Shown piece after piece: positions 8,958 to 17,221 of a DNA stretch of 64,000 nucleotides. Each line of letters starts with the position of its first letter. The stretch's first letter is position 1. Position numbers and translations under genes: made by a program. The stretch covers positions 124,001 through 188,000 of the forward strand of contig DBFVEH010000003.1 of NCBI GenBank assembly GCA_048526005.1, written 5' to 3'. Below the pieces are notes generated by a model, which saw nothing but the letters and a program-made list of their open reading frames with translations, ran no database searches and had not been told where the DNA came from. The DNA comes from QALR01 sp900552255. GTDB taxonomy: Bacteria > Bacillota > Clostridia > Oscillospirales > CAG-272.

Positions 8958-9203
8958 TCATCCCTCGGCGCTTCCGGTGAAATCCGTCTCCGTAACGGCG
9001 CCGTCATCCCCCTTTTGAAGGATTTTCACCTTTTGCTCCGCCTCGTCCAGCGCCTTGGTGCAGAACTTGACAAGACTCACGCCCTCTTCAAAAAGCGTGA
9101 GGGATTCGTCCAGCATTGCATTTCCGTTTTCCATCGAGCGCACGATCTCCTCCAAACGGGAAAGCGCCGCTTCAAACGTCATTTTCCGATTCTCACCTGC
9201 CAT
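8958..9203 (-). CDS. xseB: Exodeoxyribonuclease VII small subunit
   Basis: Small acidic helical protein of 81 residues with the typical start FEAALSRLEEIVRSMENG and the middle LDESLTLFEEGVSLVKFC. Several XseB chains bind the long helix of XseA to form exonuclease VII, which degrades single-stranded DNA in repair. The gene lies between xseA and ispA as expected. An AT-rich repeat of about 40 bp separates it from xseA. Confidence 0.93.
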   Translation of the reverse strand: MAGENRKMTFEAALSRLEEIVRSMENGNAMLDESLTLFEEGVSLVKFCTKALDEAEQKVKILQKGDDGAVTETDFTGSAEG

Positions 9204-9220
9204 ATCCAGCCTCCGTTATT

Positions 9221-9262
9221 TTATACAAATGAATTATATGTTTTATACAGTAATATCATTTC
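9221..9262 (-). repeat. AT-rich intercistronic repeat, copy B
   Basis: Lies between the xseA stop and xseB. It shares TATACAAATGAAT with copy A, and the TTTTATAC...ATATCATTT layout with copy D near 57039. Confidence 0.55.
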
Positions 9263-9264
9263 TT

Positions 9265-10482
9265 TTATTTTCCGTCCTTTGCAAGGATCTCATCGACCGT
9301 GGCCTGTACCTGTCCGTCCGAAAGCATCAAGGACAGCCGTTCTCCGACGGCGGTCTGCGCGACGCTTTTTATGACGGCGCCCTCTCCGGTGAACACCGCT
9401 CCATATCCGCGGGAAAGCACGGAAAGCGGATTGAGCGCGTCGAGCTTCGCGGTATCTCTGGCAAAATCCGCCCGCTTGCGTGAAAGAAGCGCCGTCATCC
9501 TGTCAAAGAGCGCGCGCTCCTCCATCGCAAGCGCCATTCGCTTATCGTCGACCATATTCATCGGACTCATCAGGACGCGCGCGGACGCGAGCCGCGTGAG
9601 ACGCTCCCGATACAAGCCGGTTTTTCCCTCCATGAGAAGCCCAAGTCTCGCCGTGACATTCGACAGCTTGCGGGAAAGCTCGCCCGTCTCCGGGACGGCA
9701 AGCTCCGCCGCCGCCGAAGGCGTCGGCGCGCGTCTGTCCGCCGCGAAATCGCAGAGCGTAAAGTCCGTTTCATGCCCTACGGCGGAAATGACGGGGATTT
9801 TCGACGCCGCGACACGGCGCGCAAGCGTCTCGCCATTGAACGCCCATAAATCCTCAAGAGAGCCGCCGCCGCGCCCTATGATGATGACATCGACATCCCC
9901 CGCGCCGTTGAAATAATCGATGCCGCGCACAAGGTCCGGCGCAGCTCCCTCTCCCTGCACAAGCGCGGGATACAGCACGGCCTTCGCAAGCGGGAAGCGC
10001 CGGCCCAAGATGTTGATGATATCGCGGATCGCGGCGCCCGTGGGCGAGGTGATGATGCCGATGCGCGTCGGGATCTTCGGCAGCGGCTTCTTTTTTGCCG
10101 CGTCGAAAAGTCCCTCCTTTTCCAGCTTCGCCTTCAACTGCTCATACGCGACATAAAGCGCGCCGACCCCGTCCGGCTCCATCGTCTCCGCATAGACCTG
10201 ATACTGACCGTCACGCGGAAAAACCCCTACGCGGCCGCCCACGACGACGCGCATTCCGTTTTCCGGAACGAATTTCAGCTTCGACGCGCTGCCTCGGAAC
10301 ATAACGGCGCGCACCGCGCCTCCCTCGTCCTTCAAGGAAAAATAAAAATGCCCCGTCTTATAATGGTTCGTGAAATTCGATATTTCGCCCTTGATGAAAA
10401 CGCGCATCAGGAGCTCGTCGTTTTCCAAAACCATTTTGATATATTCATTGAGCTCCGAAACGGTTATGATTCGCTTTTCCAT
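9265..10482 (-). CDS. xseA: Exodeoxyribonuclease VII large subunit
   Basis: XseA of 405 residues. An N-terminal OB-fold (VFIKGEISNFTNHYKTGHFYF, roughly 25-45) is followed by the catalytic domain with IGIITSPTGAAIRDI near 135 and VIIIGRGGGSLEDLWAFN near 188, then a long helical region for XseB binding. The open frame reaches further upstream, but homology begins at the ATG at 10482 (MEKRIITVSELNEY); the extra 84 codons are the antisense-like frame of the neighbour. This start lies 19 bp inside the end of the TsaD-like gene, implying coupling. Confidence 0.93.
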   Translation of the reverse strand: MEKRIITVSELNEYIKMVLENDELLMRVFIKGEISNFTNHYKTGHFYFSLKDEGGAVRAVMFRGSASKLKFVPENGMRVVVGGRVGVFPRDGQYQVYAETMEPDGVGALYVAYEQLKAKLEKEGLFDAAKKKPLPKIPTRIGIITSPTGAAIRDIINILGRRFPLAKAVLYPALVQGEGAAPDLVRGIDYFNGAGDVDVIIIGRGGGSLEDLWAFNGETLARRVAASKIPVISAVGHETDFTLCDFAADRRAPTPSAAAELAVPETGELSRKLSNVTARLGLLMEGKTGLYRERLTRLASARVLMSPMNMVDDKRMALAMEERALFDRMTALLSRKRADFARDTAKLDALNPLSVLSRGYGAVFTGEGAVIKSVAQTAVGERLSLMLSDGQVQATVDEILAKDGK

Positions 10483-11417
10483 TCCTGCCTCACTTCTCTT
10501 TTCAGTCGTTCCAGTCCGAGATATGCGGTGCCGACCGCGTTGTCGCTCGACAGCTCCGGCTCGGCAAACCAAACGTCGGAAAGCGCCGACGCTATCGCCT
10601 GCCGGATATAGGCGTTCCGCATGACCCCTCCGGCATAAAGGATCGGAAGGGACGGATACCGCGCTCTTGCCGCCTGCGACATGCCAAGGACCGTCCGCAT
10701 GACAAAGGCAAGCGCAAATTTTGCGATATCGCACGCCGGCGTTCCGTTTTCAACCATCCTTGCCGCGATGTTTTCGGCGCCGGAGAGATTGCAGTCGGCG
10801 CCGCGGACGCACACCTGCACCGCCGGCTCCCGCTCCGACTCCCCCGCAAGACGCTCCAATTCCCCTCCGCACGGAAACGAAAGCCCCAGCATCACGCCGA
10901 TGCGGTCGACAAGCTGCCCTGCCGAGATATCGAGCGTTCTGCCGACGATCTCCGCGGCAAAGCCGATCGTCTCGTCCGGCGTCACATGCAGAAGCTCCGT
11001 CGTTCCGCCCGACAGATGAAATGCAAGAAATTCCCCTCTGCCGATCGACTCCGAGCCGCAGGTCTTTACCGCCGCCATCAGATGTCCCGCCTGATGGGAA
11101 AAGCGGTACAAGGGGACGTTCAGCACCGAAGCCGCCGTCTGCGCAGCCGCTTGTCCCGCAAGGAAGCATGGCATATAGGAGCCGGCAACGTCTCTCGGAT
11201 AGGCGCTGTAGGCCACCGCGTCGAGCTTTTCCATCGGGGCAAGCGCCCGTATGATCTCCGGCAGATTCACCGTATGCAAAAAAAGCGCGCTGCTCTGCCG
11301 GAGCCCGCGCTCTCCCTTGCCCACCGACAAAAGCCGCCGCTCCTGACGGAAACCGTCCTCGTCCACGAGCGCTATCGACGTCGTATAATTGCTCGTATCG
11401 ATGCCAAGCACTCTCAT
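10464..11417 (-). CDS. TsaD/Kae1-like protein (peptidase M22 family)
   Basis: ASKHA-fold protein of 317 residues starting MRVLGIDTSNYTTSIALVDE, the family nucleotide-binding start. His108 and His112 in SHQAGH match the metal-binding H-x3-H of TsaD/Kae1. LSGGTTELL near 160 and YAGGVMRN near 278 form the ATP site. TsaD makes the t6A modification of tRNA, but this short clostridial form linked to nusB and xseA looks like a side branch, and the housekeeping tsaD is probably elsewhere. The exact role is unknown. The stop of nusB overlaps its start (ATGA). Confidence 0.78.
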   Translation of the reverse strand: MRVLGIDTSNYTTSIALVDEDGFRQERRLLSVGKGERGLRQSSALFLHTVNLPEIIRALAPMEKLDAVAYSAYPRDVAGSYMPCFLAGQAAAQTAASVLNVPLYRFSHQAGHLMAAVKTCGSESIGRGEFLAFHLSGGTTELLHVTPDETIGFAAEIVGRTLDISAGQLVDRIGVMLGLSFPCGGELERLAGESEREPAVQVCVRGADCNLSGAENIAARMVENGTPACDIAKFALAFVMRTVLGMSQAARARYPSLPILYAGGVMRNAYIRQAIASALSDVWFAEPELSSDNAVGTAYLGLERLKREVRQEWKSES

Positions 11418-11830
11418 GCGTTGTTCCTGCCGGATTTCACCGCGATGGAATTGAGGATGCCGTTGATAAATGCGGGGGCATCGTCGCCGTCATATGCCTT
11501 TGCAAGCTCCACCGCCTCGTTGATGGCAATCGGCGTCGGCACCTCCGTATAAAGCAGCTCATATACGCAGAGCCGCATGATGGCAAGCGACATGCGCGCG
11601 ATGCGGTCGAGCCTCCATCCCTTCGCGTTCTCCGAGATTCTCGCGTCGATGTCCCCGATATGCGCCAGCGTTCCGCAGAAAAGAGAGTACGCAAAATCAT
11701 CCGACGGAATCTCCGCTTCCCCGCATATGAGAGAGAAAAACGATTCCGGCTCCGCTTCCTTATTAAAATCATAGCTGTAAAGCATTTTGAGCGCGCATTC
11801 CCTTGCGGCACGTCTTGAAATAGCTGCCAT
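11414..11830 (-). CDS. nusB: Transcription antitermination protein NusB
   Basis: All-helical NusB of 138 residues: SRRAARECALKMLYSYD at the start, WRLDRIARMSLAIMRL near 80, and the closing motif PIAINEAVELAKAYD near 106. NusB binds boxA RNA with NusE and supports antitermination of rRNA operons. I use the Met at 11830, which has GGAAGGA about six bases upstream, rather than the upstream Met in a GC-rich hairpin. A strong promoter lies at 11895-11923. Confidence 0.92.
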   Translation of the reverse strand: MAAISRRAARECALKMLYSYDFNKEAEPESFFSLICGEAEIPSDDFAYSLFCGTLAHIGDIDARISENAKGWRLDRIARMSLAIMRLCVYELLYTEVPTPIAINEAVELAKAYDGDDAPAFINGILNSIAVKSGRNNA

Positions 11831-11894
11831 AAAATTTCCTTCCGGCAAAACAAATTTGCGCATCCTGCGCCCCTAACCGATCGATACTGTGTCA

Positions 11895-11923
11895 ATTATA
11901 CCGCGCCCCACGGAAAAAGTCAA
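11895..11923 (-). promoter_or_regulatory. Sigma-A promoter of the nusB operon
   Basis: On the minus strand TTGACT, a 17-base spacer, then TATAAT, about 65 bases before the nusB start. Confidence 0.8.
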
Positions 11924-11962
11924 TACAAAACGGGCGATGTCCGCGGGGCTCGTTTGCAAGCA

Positions 11963-11993
11963 ATAAAAAAGACGCCGAGAAAAATCCGGCGCC
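11963..11993 (-). terminator. Terminator of acpP
   Basis: Minus-strand GC-rich hairpin (GGCGCCGG/CTCGGCGTC, one mismatch) followed by TTTTTT, between acpP and the nusB promoter. Confidence 0.75.
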
Positions 11994-12012
11994 CCTCTTT
12001 GATACACAAATT

Positions 12013-12240
12013 TTACTGCTGATTGTTTTCGATATATCTTGCGACATCTCCCACGGTTTTGAATGTAGCGATCACATCGTCGGGGACGATAACGCCATAA
12101 TCCTGCTCGATCGTCATCAGCATCTCCACAACGTCGAGCGAATCGGCGCCCAAATCATCCACGATTCTCGTATCCTCCGTTATGCTGTTGATGTCAACTC
12201 TCAGCTGCTTTGAAAGAATGTCCTTTATCGCTTCAAGCAT
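12013..12240 (-). CDS. acpP: Acyl carrier protein
   Basis: Acidic protein of 75 residues with the carrier motif LGADSLDVVEM; Ser34 is the 4'-phosphopantetheine attachment site. It shuttles acyl chains in fatty acid synthesis in the cytoplasm. It stands alone as a single-gene unit here, with its own promoter (12276-12304) and terminator (11963-11993), rather than in a fab cluster. Confidence 0.95.
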   Translation of the reverse strand: MLEAIKDILSKQLRVDINSITEDTRIVDDLGADSLDVVEMLMTIEQDYGVIVPDDVIATFKTVGDVARYIENNQQ

Positions 12241-12275
12241 TTCTGTTTTCCTCCTAATATCCTGCTAGTAACGTC

Positions 12276-12304
12276 ATTATATACGAAGCAAATCCAATTT
12301 TCAA
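12276..12304 (-). promoter_or_regulatory. Sigma-A promoter of acpP
   Basis: Minus strand TTGAAA, 17 bases, TATAAT, about 36 bases ahead of the start codon; AGGAGG precedes the ATG. Confidence 0.8.
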
Positions 12305-12357
12305 GTACCTTTGGAAAATATTTTATCTTTTTGATTTTTGCCGCCGTGCAAAAGCGA

Positions 12358-12861
12358 TTATTCCTCCTGCTCCTTTCGGTCGATCGCTTCCCGTATCAGC
12401 GCAAGCATGGCCTCATCCGGCTGAAACACGATCTCGGCGACATCCCCGTTGAATTCAAAGATATAGGAATAGGTCTTTTTCGGGCGGATCACCTGACAAT
12501 AATTATAGCGGATCTTGACACGCCCATAGGTTTCCGCAAACGCCGTACGCTGCTCTTTGGTTTTCGGCGTTTCCAAAATGGCAAGTGCCGTGCTCATCGA
12601 GACATTGCAGGCATACATCTGTCTGCGTCCCGTTCGTTTCATTACGATGAAATTTCCTTCGTCGATCACATAAGTGTATTCGGTAAACACATAGCGAAAA
12701 AGCAGCTCAAAGCTGAAAATATAAAACAAAAGCGCAATGATTTCATAAACGGCCTGATAACGGACGTGAAGAAAAACCGTGCCGACAAGCGCGCAGGCGA
12801 TCAGCACGCAGGCAAAAGAAATGAGCTTTGCGGTTTTATTTTTTTCCGGCGTATATCTCAT
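12358..12861 (-). CDS. Membrane protein of unknown function, possible PH-like domain
   Basis: Protein of 167 residues. Two hydrophobic segments at about 12-32 and 38-57 form a membrane hairpin. The remaining 110 residues look like a beta-rich cytoplasmic domain of the bacterial PH type (YVIDEGNFIVMKRTGRRQ near 65-80), which is a tentative call. GGGAGG lies at good distance before the ATG. It is a single gene facing away from the small plus-strand cassette. No function can be assigned. Confidence 0.6.
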   Translation of the reverse strand: MRYTPEKNKTAKLISFACVLIACALVGTVFLHVRYQAVYEIIALLFYIFSFELLFRYVFTEYTYVIDEGNFIVMKRTGRRQMYACNVSMSTALAILETPKTKEQRTAFAETYGRVKIRYNYCQVIRPKKTYSYIFEFNGDVAEIVFQPDEAMLALIREAIDRKEQEE

Positions 12862-13077
12862 AAAGCCTCCCTATTTCAGAATACAAATAAATGATTCACG
12901 TATTTTTCCGCCCGGCCTCCAAAAAGTGACGAGAAAAGTGGCAAAAGAAAAAATCACGGCATAGAATATACAATGAAAAGCGACAGCAAAAGTGTCGGTA
13001 AGGATCGGCGAGGGACGTTCCGCCCTCATACAAAATTTAAATACGCCGCCCAAGAGACGGCCCCTTTGGAGGTTACA

Positions 13078-13332
13078 ATGGAAATCAATCAGAAAATGCT
13101 CGATTCTCTGCTCTCCTTAAGCGATGAGGATTTGCAAAACAAATTACGTCTTATCGCATCCTCGATCGGCTTCGACGAGAGGATCGCCGCGGCACAGACC
13201 GCGGACGTCACCAAAGTGCGCACCATGCTGAAAAGCGCCGGCACGGACGACATCAACCGACTCATCAACGCGATGGGACGGGAGCGCGCGGAAACCATTA
13301 TCAAAACGCTGGGCGGAGGCGGTAACGGATGA
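13078..13332 (+). CDS. Small conserved-looking protein of unknown function (cassette gene 1)
   Basis: Protein of 84 residues, mostly helical, ending in a Gly-rich tail. It starts at the ATG at 13078, six bases after GGAGG; a longer reading from 12973 lacks a ribosome binding site. It contains repeated Ile/Leu heptads such as LLSLSDEDLQNKLRLIASSI and INRLINAMGRERAETIIKTL. It overlaps the next gene by four bases (ATGA). No family recognised; the three-gene arrangement suggests a joint function. Confidence 0.6.
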   Translation: MEINQKMLDSLLSLSDEDLQNKLRLIASSIGFDERIAAAQTADVTKVRTMLKSAGTDDINRLINAMGRERAETIIKTLGGGGNG

Positions 13333-13700
13333 ACGGCGATTTCAGCTCCAAGCTCGACAAAATTTTGTCCAATCCCGCCATGATGGCGCAGATCAAATCG
13401 CTCGCCGACACCATGACGGAGGACGGAGAAGCCAAAACGCCGCCTCCGCCGCCCCCGCAGGCGGCAGCCGAGCCGGAGCCAGCCTCTGCCCCTGAATCTC
13501 CCCCGCAGCCGGACACACCGGCGGCGATGCCTGCACTGTTTTCACCCGCCCCGGGAATGGAGAAAAACATCAAAAACACACGGGCTCTCCTTTTGGCGCT
13601 GAAGCCTTATCTCGACGACAAAAGAAGAGACAAAATCGACAAAATGCTGAACATGCTGCGTCTTGCCGAAATGGCAGGCTATTTCAAGAATCTGATATGA
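13329..13700 (+). CDS. Pro/Ala-linker protein of unknown function (cassette gene 2)
   Basis: Protein of 123 residues with two short helical parts joined by a low-complexity linker of Pro, Ala and Glu (about 38-70). The C-terminal part is charged and helical (LLALKPYLDDKRRDKIDKML). The start has GGAGGCGG upstream and overlaps gene 1 by four bases, so the two are co-translated. No signal peptide or membrane segment is seen. Function unknown. Confidence 0.6.
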   Translation: MNGDFSSKLDKILSNPAMMAQIKSLADTMTEDGEAKTPPPPPPQAAAEPEPASAPESPPQPDTPAAMPALFSPAPGMEKNIKNTRALLLALKPYLDDKRRDKIDKMLNMLRLAEMAGYFKNLI

Positions 13701-13704
13701 GGAG

Positions 13705-14073
13705 GTGAGGAAAATTTACAGCCGAAGCTACGGTTCCATCGAAACCGACGCGAGGACGCGGCCGAAAATCACCGTTCCTCCGGATTATAACGGAAGTATG
13801 TACGCAGAAAGCAAAAGATATGAGCCGGAGATACCGGAGCACGAAAAGGAAGAGACTCCCGCCGAAAAAGAAAAGAAGGAGCCGGCAGCACCCGTATCCG
13901 CAAAGCCGGCGGCTCCGCATGAGAAAGCTCAAGGCGGACTCCTTGGCGGACTTCTTGAAAAAATATCCGCGGAAGACCTCATCATGTTCGGCCTGATTCT
14001 TGCGATGCTGCTCGGCGATTCCGACGACAACACCGCGCTTCTCGCGGTGATCATGGCGATCATCCTCACTTAA
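13705..14073 (+). CDS. Protein with acidic linker and hydrophobic C-terminus, unknown (cassette gene 3)
   Basis: Protein of up to 122 residues. The N-terminal half is polar and rich in Glu/Lys/Pro; the last 30 residues are hydrophobic (LIMFGLILAMLLGD and TALLAVIMAIILT). The first possible start is GTG at 13705, but it lies inside the ribosome binding site GGAGGTGAGG (13701-13710). The codon correctly spaced from that site is ATT at 13714, in the same frame. Tail anchoring in the membrane is inference. Function unknown. Confidence 0.6.
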   Translation: MRKIYSRSYGSIETDARTRPKITVPPDYNGSMYAESKRYEPEIPEHEKEETPAEKEKKEPAAPVSAKPAAPHEKAQGGLLGGLLEKISAEDLIMFGLILAMLLGDSDDNTALLAVIMAIILT

Positions 14074-14837
14074 TCGATGCTGAACATATAGTTGCTGAAA
14101 GAAAAATCCAAATCCGTAGACAAGACGTCGATCGTCCAAATAACACGTCCGCCGCGGTATCTGGAAAAAGACGCGATAAGCCCTGTAGACATGGAAAACC
14201 TGACGTTGTCGACCATGGCAAGCGACGCATATTCATATGCCGCCGTGCAAACACCGTCCCTCTCCATATATTCAAAGATTTCATGCTCCTCCTCCAAAAG
14301 AAGGCTGAAATCCGGCAGCGGCGCCATTTTTTCAAAAGCGTATCCGTCGGATACGGCATAATACGTGCTGGACGGAGCGAGAAAATCGATCACCTGTATT
14401 CTCGTGCCGTCGCAGGTTATGACACACTCGGTTTCATTTCCGCTGTTGTAGCGATTGATCTTATAGCGATCGCCGTAACGCCAGATTTCATAGGTCCCGG
14501 AAACCGGCACATCGTCTCCCGCCGTCTCATCGGAGGAAATCTGTATTTTGATATAATAGCTGTCCACAAAAGGGGTCTCGGCCAGCATCCTATCAAAGCT
14601 TGCTTCGGTAAGGGCTGCGTTCGCCGCAGGCGATGCCGCGGTATGGACGGGAAGCGAAAAATCCGTTCCGGCAGGTACGCCGCCTTGTATTTCTCCGGGA
14701 AGTCCAAATGCAAACTCGGCGATTCCCGTCTTATATAAGACGAACAGGCAGAGCGCACAGACAAGAGTAAACGCAAGAAGAACGGACAGCACGGAAACAA
14801 GCGTCAGAAGATTTTTATACGCGCCCTTTTTTCCCAT
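14070..14837 (-). CDS. Single-pass membrane protein with extracellular domain, unknown
   Basis: Protein of 255 residues from the ATG at 14837, which has AAAGGAGG six bases upstream; the longer GTG reading overlaps that site. One strong membrane segment at about 10-34 (LLTLVSVLSVLLAFTLVCAL) leaves about 220 residues outside. The outer domain has the alternating pattern of a LolA-like beta sheet (GTYEIWRYGDRYKINRY, VITCDGTRIQVID), a weak resemblance only. It ends overlapping the convergent plus-strand gene by four bases. It may be co-transcribed with the TagO-like gene upstream. Confidence 0.6.
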   Translation of the reverse strand: MGKKGAYKNLLTLVSVLSVLLAFTLVCALCLFVLYKTGIAEFAFGLPGEIQGGVPAGTDFSLPVHTAASPAANAALTEASFDRMLAETPFVDSYYIKIQISSDETAGDDVPVSGTYEIWRYGDRYKINRYNSGNETECVITCDGTRIQVIDFLAPSSTYYAVSDGYAFEKMAPLPDFSLLLEEEHEIFEYMERDGVCTAAYEYASLAMVDNVRFSMSTGLIASFSRYRGGRVIWTIDVLSTDLDFSFSNYMFSID

Positions 14838-14856
14838 ATCCGTCCTCCTTTTCACA

Positions 14857-15957
14857 TCATACGATTTTATTCACCTTTGAAACGGCGGCCGTTTCCTCCG
14901 GCGGCTTCTTTTTTCCGCGAAAAATCCCTTTCCAATGCTTCATAATTTCCAGAAACGCGAGGTCAAGAAGCACAAGGACCGCCGAGAAAATCTTATATTT
15001 CATAAAAAGAATGGAAGCTACGCAAAATACGGCAGACGCGCAGTAGATCGCAATGACCGACTGCTTCGGCGTAAAGCCGTTGTCGATCAGCTTGTGGTGC
15101 AGATGGGATCTGTCCGCCGTAAACGGGCTTTGCCCTTTGGCGATCCGTCTGAAAAACGCGACCACCGTATCCAAAATCGGCAAAGCAAAGATGAGGGCGG
15201 GCACAACGATGGAGAAGAGCGCCTGCGCCTTGAAAAGTCCGAAAACGGAAATGCAGGCCATGATATACCCGATGAACATGGAGCCGGCATCTCCCATAAA
15301 GATCGTCGCCCTGTTTGCATTATAAGGCAGAAAGCCGAGCACAGCGCCGCAGAGCGCGGCGGAGGCGATGATGCACACCGTATTCCCCATGACGACGGAG
15401 GTGATCAGCAGAGCAAAGGATTCCAGCGCGGAAACGCCGCTTGCAAGCCCGTCAAGACCATCGATGAGGTTGACCGCATTGATGATGAGCACCATCCAAA
15501 GCACCGTCACCGGGATCGAAAATACGCCGAAAACGATGGTTTTGTCAAACAGCGTCGTATATTCGATCGCGCCGCCGAAATAAGCGGTAAAAGCGGAAAT
15601 CACGATCTGAAAGAAGAGCTTCAAAAGCGAGGGCATGTCATACATATCGTCGATGACGCCCACAAAGCAGATGCTCATGCCGCCGATGACCATCACCGCA
15701 ACGGATTGCGGGATCGCCCCCAGCATGAGAAACGAAAACAGAACCGCAGAGGTCACAAAGCCGAGCAGGATGGCAAGTCCGCCGAAATACGGCACGGGCT
15801 TTTTGTGAAGCTTGCGGGCGCCGTCCGGCCTGTCGTAGCACCCGCAGACAGCGGCGAGCTTCCCCGCGAGGGGCGTCGCGGCAAGCGCGACAAAAAAGGC
15901 CGCGGCAATGGCAAAGAGACAGAACAAAATATCCGTCTTGAAAATGGAATCCAGCAT
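14857..15957 (-). CDS. Undecaprenyl-phosphate N-acetylglucosaminyl 1-phosphate transferase (TagO/WecA type)
   Basis: Polytopic membrane enzyme of 366 residues with about ten membrane segments. Family motifs: DDMYDMPSLLK near 103, NLIDGLDGLASG near 163 and FMGDAGSMFIGY near 219 (Asp residues binding Mg), and DRSHLHHKL near 284, the HxxH-type motif separating WecA/TagO from MraY. It moves GlcNAc-1-phosphate from UDP-GlcNAc onto undecaprenyl phosphate, starting wall polymer synthesis. It lies between trpS and the unknown membrane protein. Confidence 0.9.
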   Translation of the reverse strand: MLDSIFKTDILFCLFAIAAAFFVALAATPLAGKLAAVCGCYDRPDGARKLHKKPVPYFGGLAILLGFVTSAVLFSFLMLGAIPQSVAVMVIGGMSICFVGVIDDMYDMPSLLKLFFQIVISAFTAYFGGAIEYTTLFDKTIVFGVFSIPVTVLWMVLIINAVNLIDGLDGLASGVSALESFALLITSVVMGNTVCIIASAALCGAVLGFLPYNANRATIFMGDAGSMFIGYIMACISVFGLFKAQALFSIVVPALIFALPILDTVVAFFRRIAKGQSPFTADRSHLHHKLIDNGFTPKQSVIAIYCASAVFCVASILFMKYKIFSAVLVLLDLAFLEIMKHWKGIFRGKKKPPEETAAVSKVNKIV

Positions 15958-15977
15958 AAATTTTTAATTATCCTCAG

Positions 15978-16994
15978 TTATACGGCCAAAAAGCCGATTT
16001 TGCGGTACACCTTGGAAAGCGTTCTGCGCGCGATATACGACGCCTTTTCAGCGTTTTCACGCAGCAGACCCTCGAGATACGCGCGGTCGGACATAAGCCT
16101 CTTATACTCCGTTTGGATCGGCGCAAGCCCGTCGGCGCAGGCCTCGCCTACGGCGAGCTTGAATTCGCCGTAGCCGCGGCCGTCGAACTCCCGTTCGATT
16201 TCCTCAAAGGTTTTGCCGGTAAAGCAGGAATAAATCGTCATCAGGTTGTTGATGCCGTCCTTGCCCTCGGCATATCGGACAGCGGTATCGCTGTCCGTCA
16301 CCGCTCTTTTGAATTTCCGAATGATATCGTCCCTCGGATCGAGCATCAGAACGCAGCCGTTCGGATTGTCGTCGGATTTGCTCATTTTTTTTGAAGGATC
16401 GGCAAGCGAGCAAATTTTCGTGCCCGTCTCGGGAATGTAGCCTTCGGGAATCACAAAGGTATCCCCATAGATTTGGTTGAAGCGCTCCGCAATATCGCGC
16501 GTGATCTCGATATGCTGCTTCTGGTCGAGGCCGACCGGCACAAGATCCGCCTGATACAGCAGAATATCGGCCGCCATCAGCGCCGGATAGGTGAAAAGTC
16601 CCGCATTGATATTTTGTGCATTTTTTGCACTTTTATCCTTGAATTGCGTCATTCTGGAAAGCTCTCCGAACATGGTGTAGCAATCCAGCACCCAGCCGAG
16701 CTGCGCGTGCGCGGGGACATGGCTCTGCACGAAAAGCAGACTTTTTTCGGGATCGATGCCGCAGGCCATATAGATGGCGACGGTCTCGAGCGTCCTGCGG
16801 CGCAGGTCCGCGGGCACCTGACGCACGGTGATCGCGTGCATATCCATGACACAATAAAGAAAATTATATTCCCCCCACAGCTCGTTTTGAAGCGTCACCC
16901 AGTTGCGCAGAGCACCGAGATAATTTCCGATCGTAAGGTTTCCGCTGGGCTGCGCGCCGGAGAGAGCTGTTTTCTTATCCGTTTGAAATTCCAT
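15978..16994 (-). CDS. trpS: Tryptophanyl-tRNA synthetase
   Basis: Class I aminoacyl-tRNA synthetase of 338 residues. The HIGH-type motif is SGNLTIGNYLGAL (residues 17-29) and the KMSKS loop is SKKMSKSDDNPNG near 196-208. It charges tRNA-Trp. GAGGT lies eight bases before the ATG. A promoter sits at 17052-17079, only about 50 bases upstream, so there is no room for a T-box in its leader and none of the T-box consensus was seen. Confidence 0.96.
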   Translation of the reverse strand: MEFQTDKKTALSGAQPSGNLTIGNYLGALRNWVTLQNELWGEYNFLYCVMDMHAITVRQVPADLRRRTLETVAIYMACGIDPEKSLLFVQSHVPAHAQLGWVLDCYTMFGELSRMTQFKDKSAKNAQNINAGLFTYPALMAADILLYQADLVPVGLDQKQHIEITRDIAERFNQIYGDTFVIPEGYIPETGTKICSLADPSKKMSKSDDNPNGCVLMLDPRDDIIRKFKRAVTDSDTAVRYAEGKDGINNLMTIYSCFTGKTFEEIEREFDGRGYGEFKLAVGEACADGLAPIQTEYKRLMSDRAYLEGLLRENAEKASYIARRTLSKVYRKIGFLAV

Positions 16995-17019
16995 TTATTT
17001 TTACCTCGAAATTTTTGAC

Positions 17020-17221
17020 TTATAAGCAGGAAGCCATTTGCAACTACCAATATAATACCACATTCTTGATTTTTTTCAAGTGGAACGGCAAAAAAACAAG
17101 GGACAAAATCCAAAAACAGGCAAATATGCGGTGTTTTCATATTTACGGGAAGGAGCCGGGCGGGAGATATGAAAAATACCATAAATTTGCGTATGGCTTT
17201 TTTCGGGCTTCCTGCTTATAA
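17020..17221. repeat. Perfect 16-bp inverted repeat in the trpS-mecA divergent region
   Basis: TTATAAGCAGGAAGCC at 17020-17035 and its exact reverse complement at 17206-17221. The left arm is in the trpS leader; the right arm overlaps a TATAAT box (17217-17222) facing mecA. The 330 bp between the two genes holds nothing else recognisable. Confidence 0.55.
17052..17079 (-). promoter_or_regulatory. Sigma-A promoter of trpS
   Basis: Minus strand TTGAAA, 16 bases, TATTAT. Confidence 0.7.

Noticed and set aside
10483..10734. N-terminal extension of xseA by 84 residues
   Set aside because: The extension has no similarity to XseA and lies in the TsaD-like gene; the start at 10482 fits the family.
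12973..13077. N-terminal extension of the first small cassette protein
   Set aside because: No ribosome binding site at 12973, while GGAGG precedes the ATG at 13078.
16995..17060. T-box riboswitch before trpS
   Set aside because: The leader from the visible promoter is too short, and no AGGGTGGNACCGCG-like sequence was found on the minus strand.
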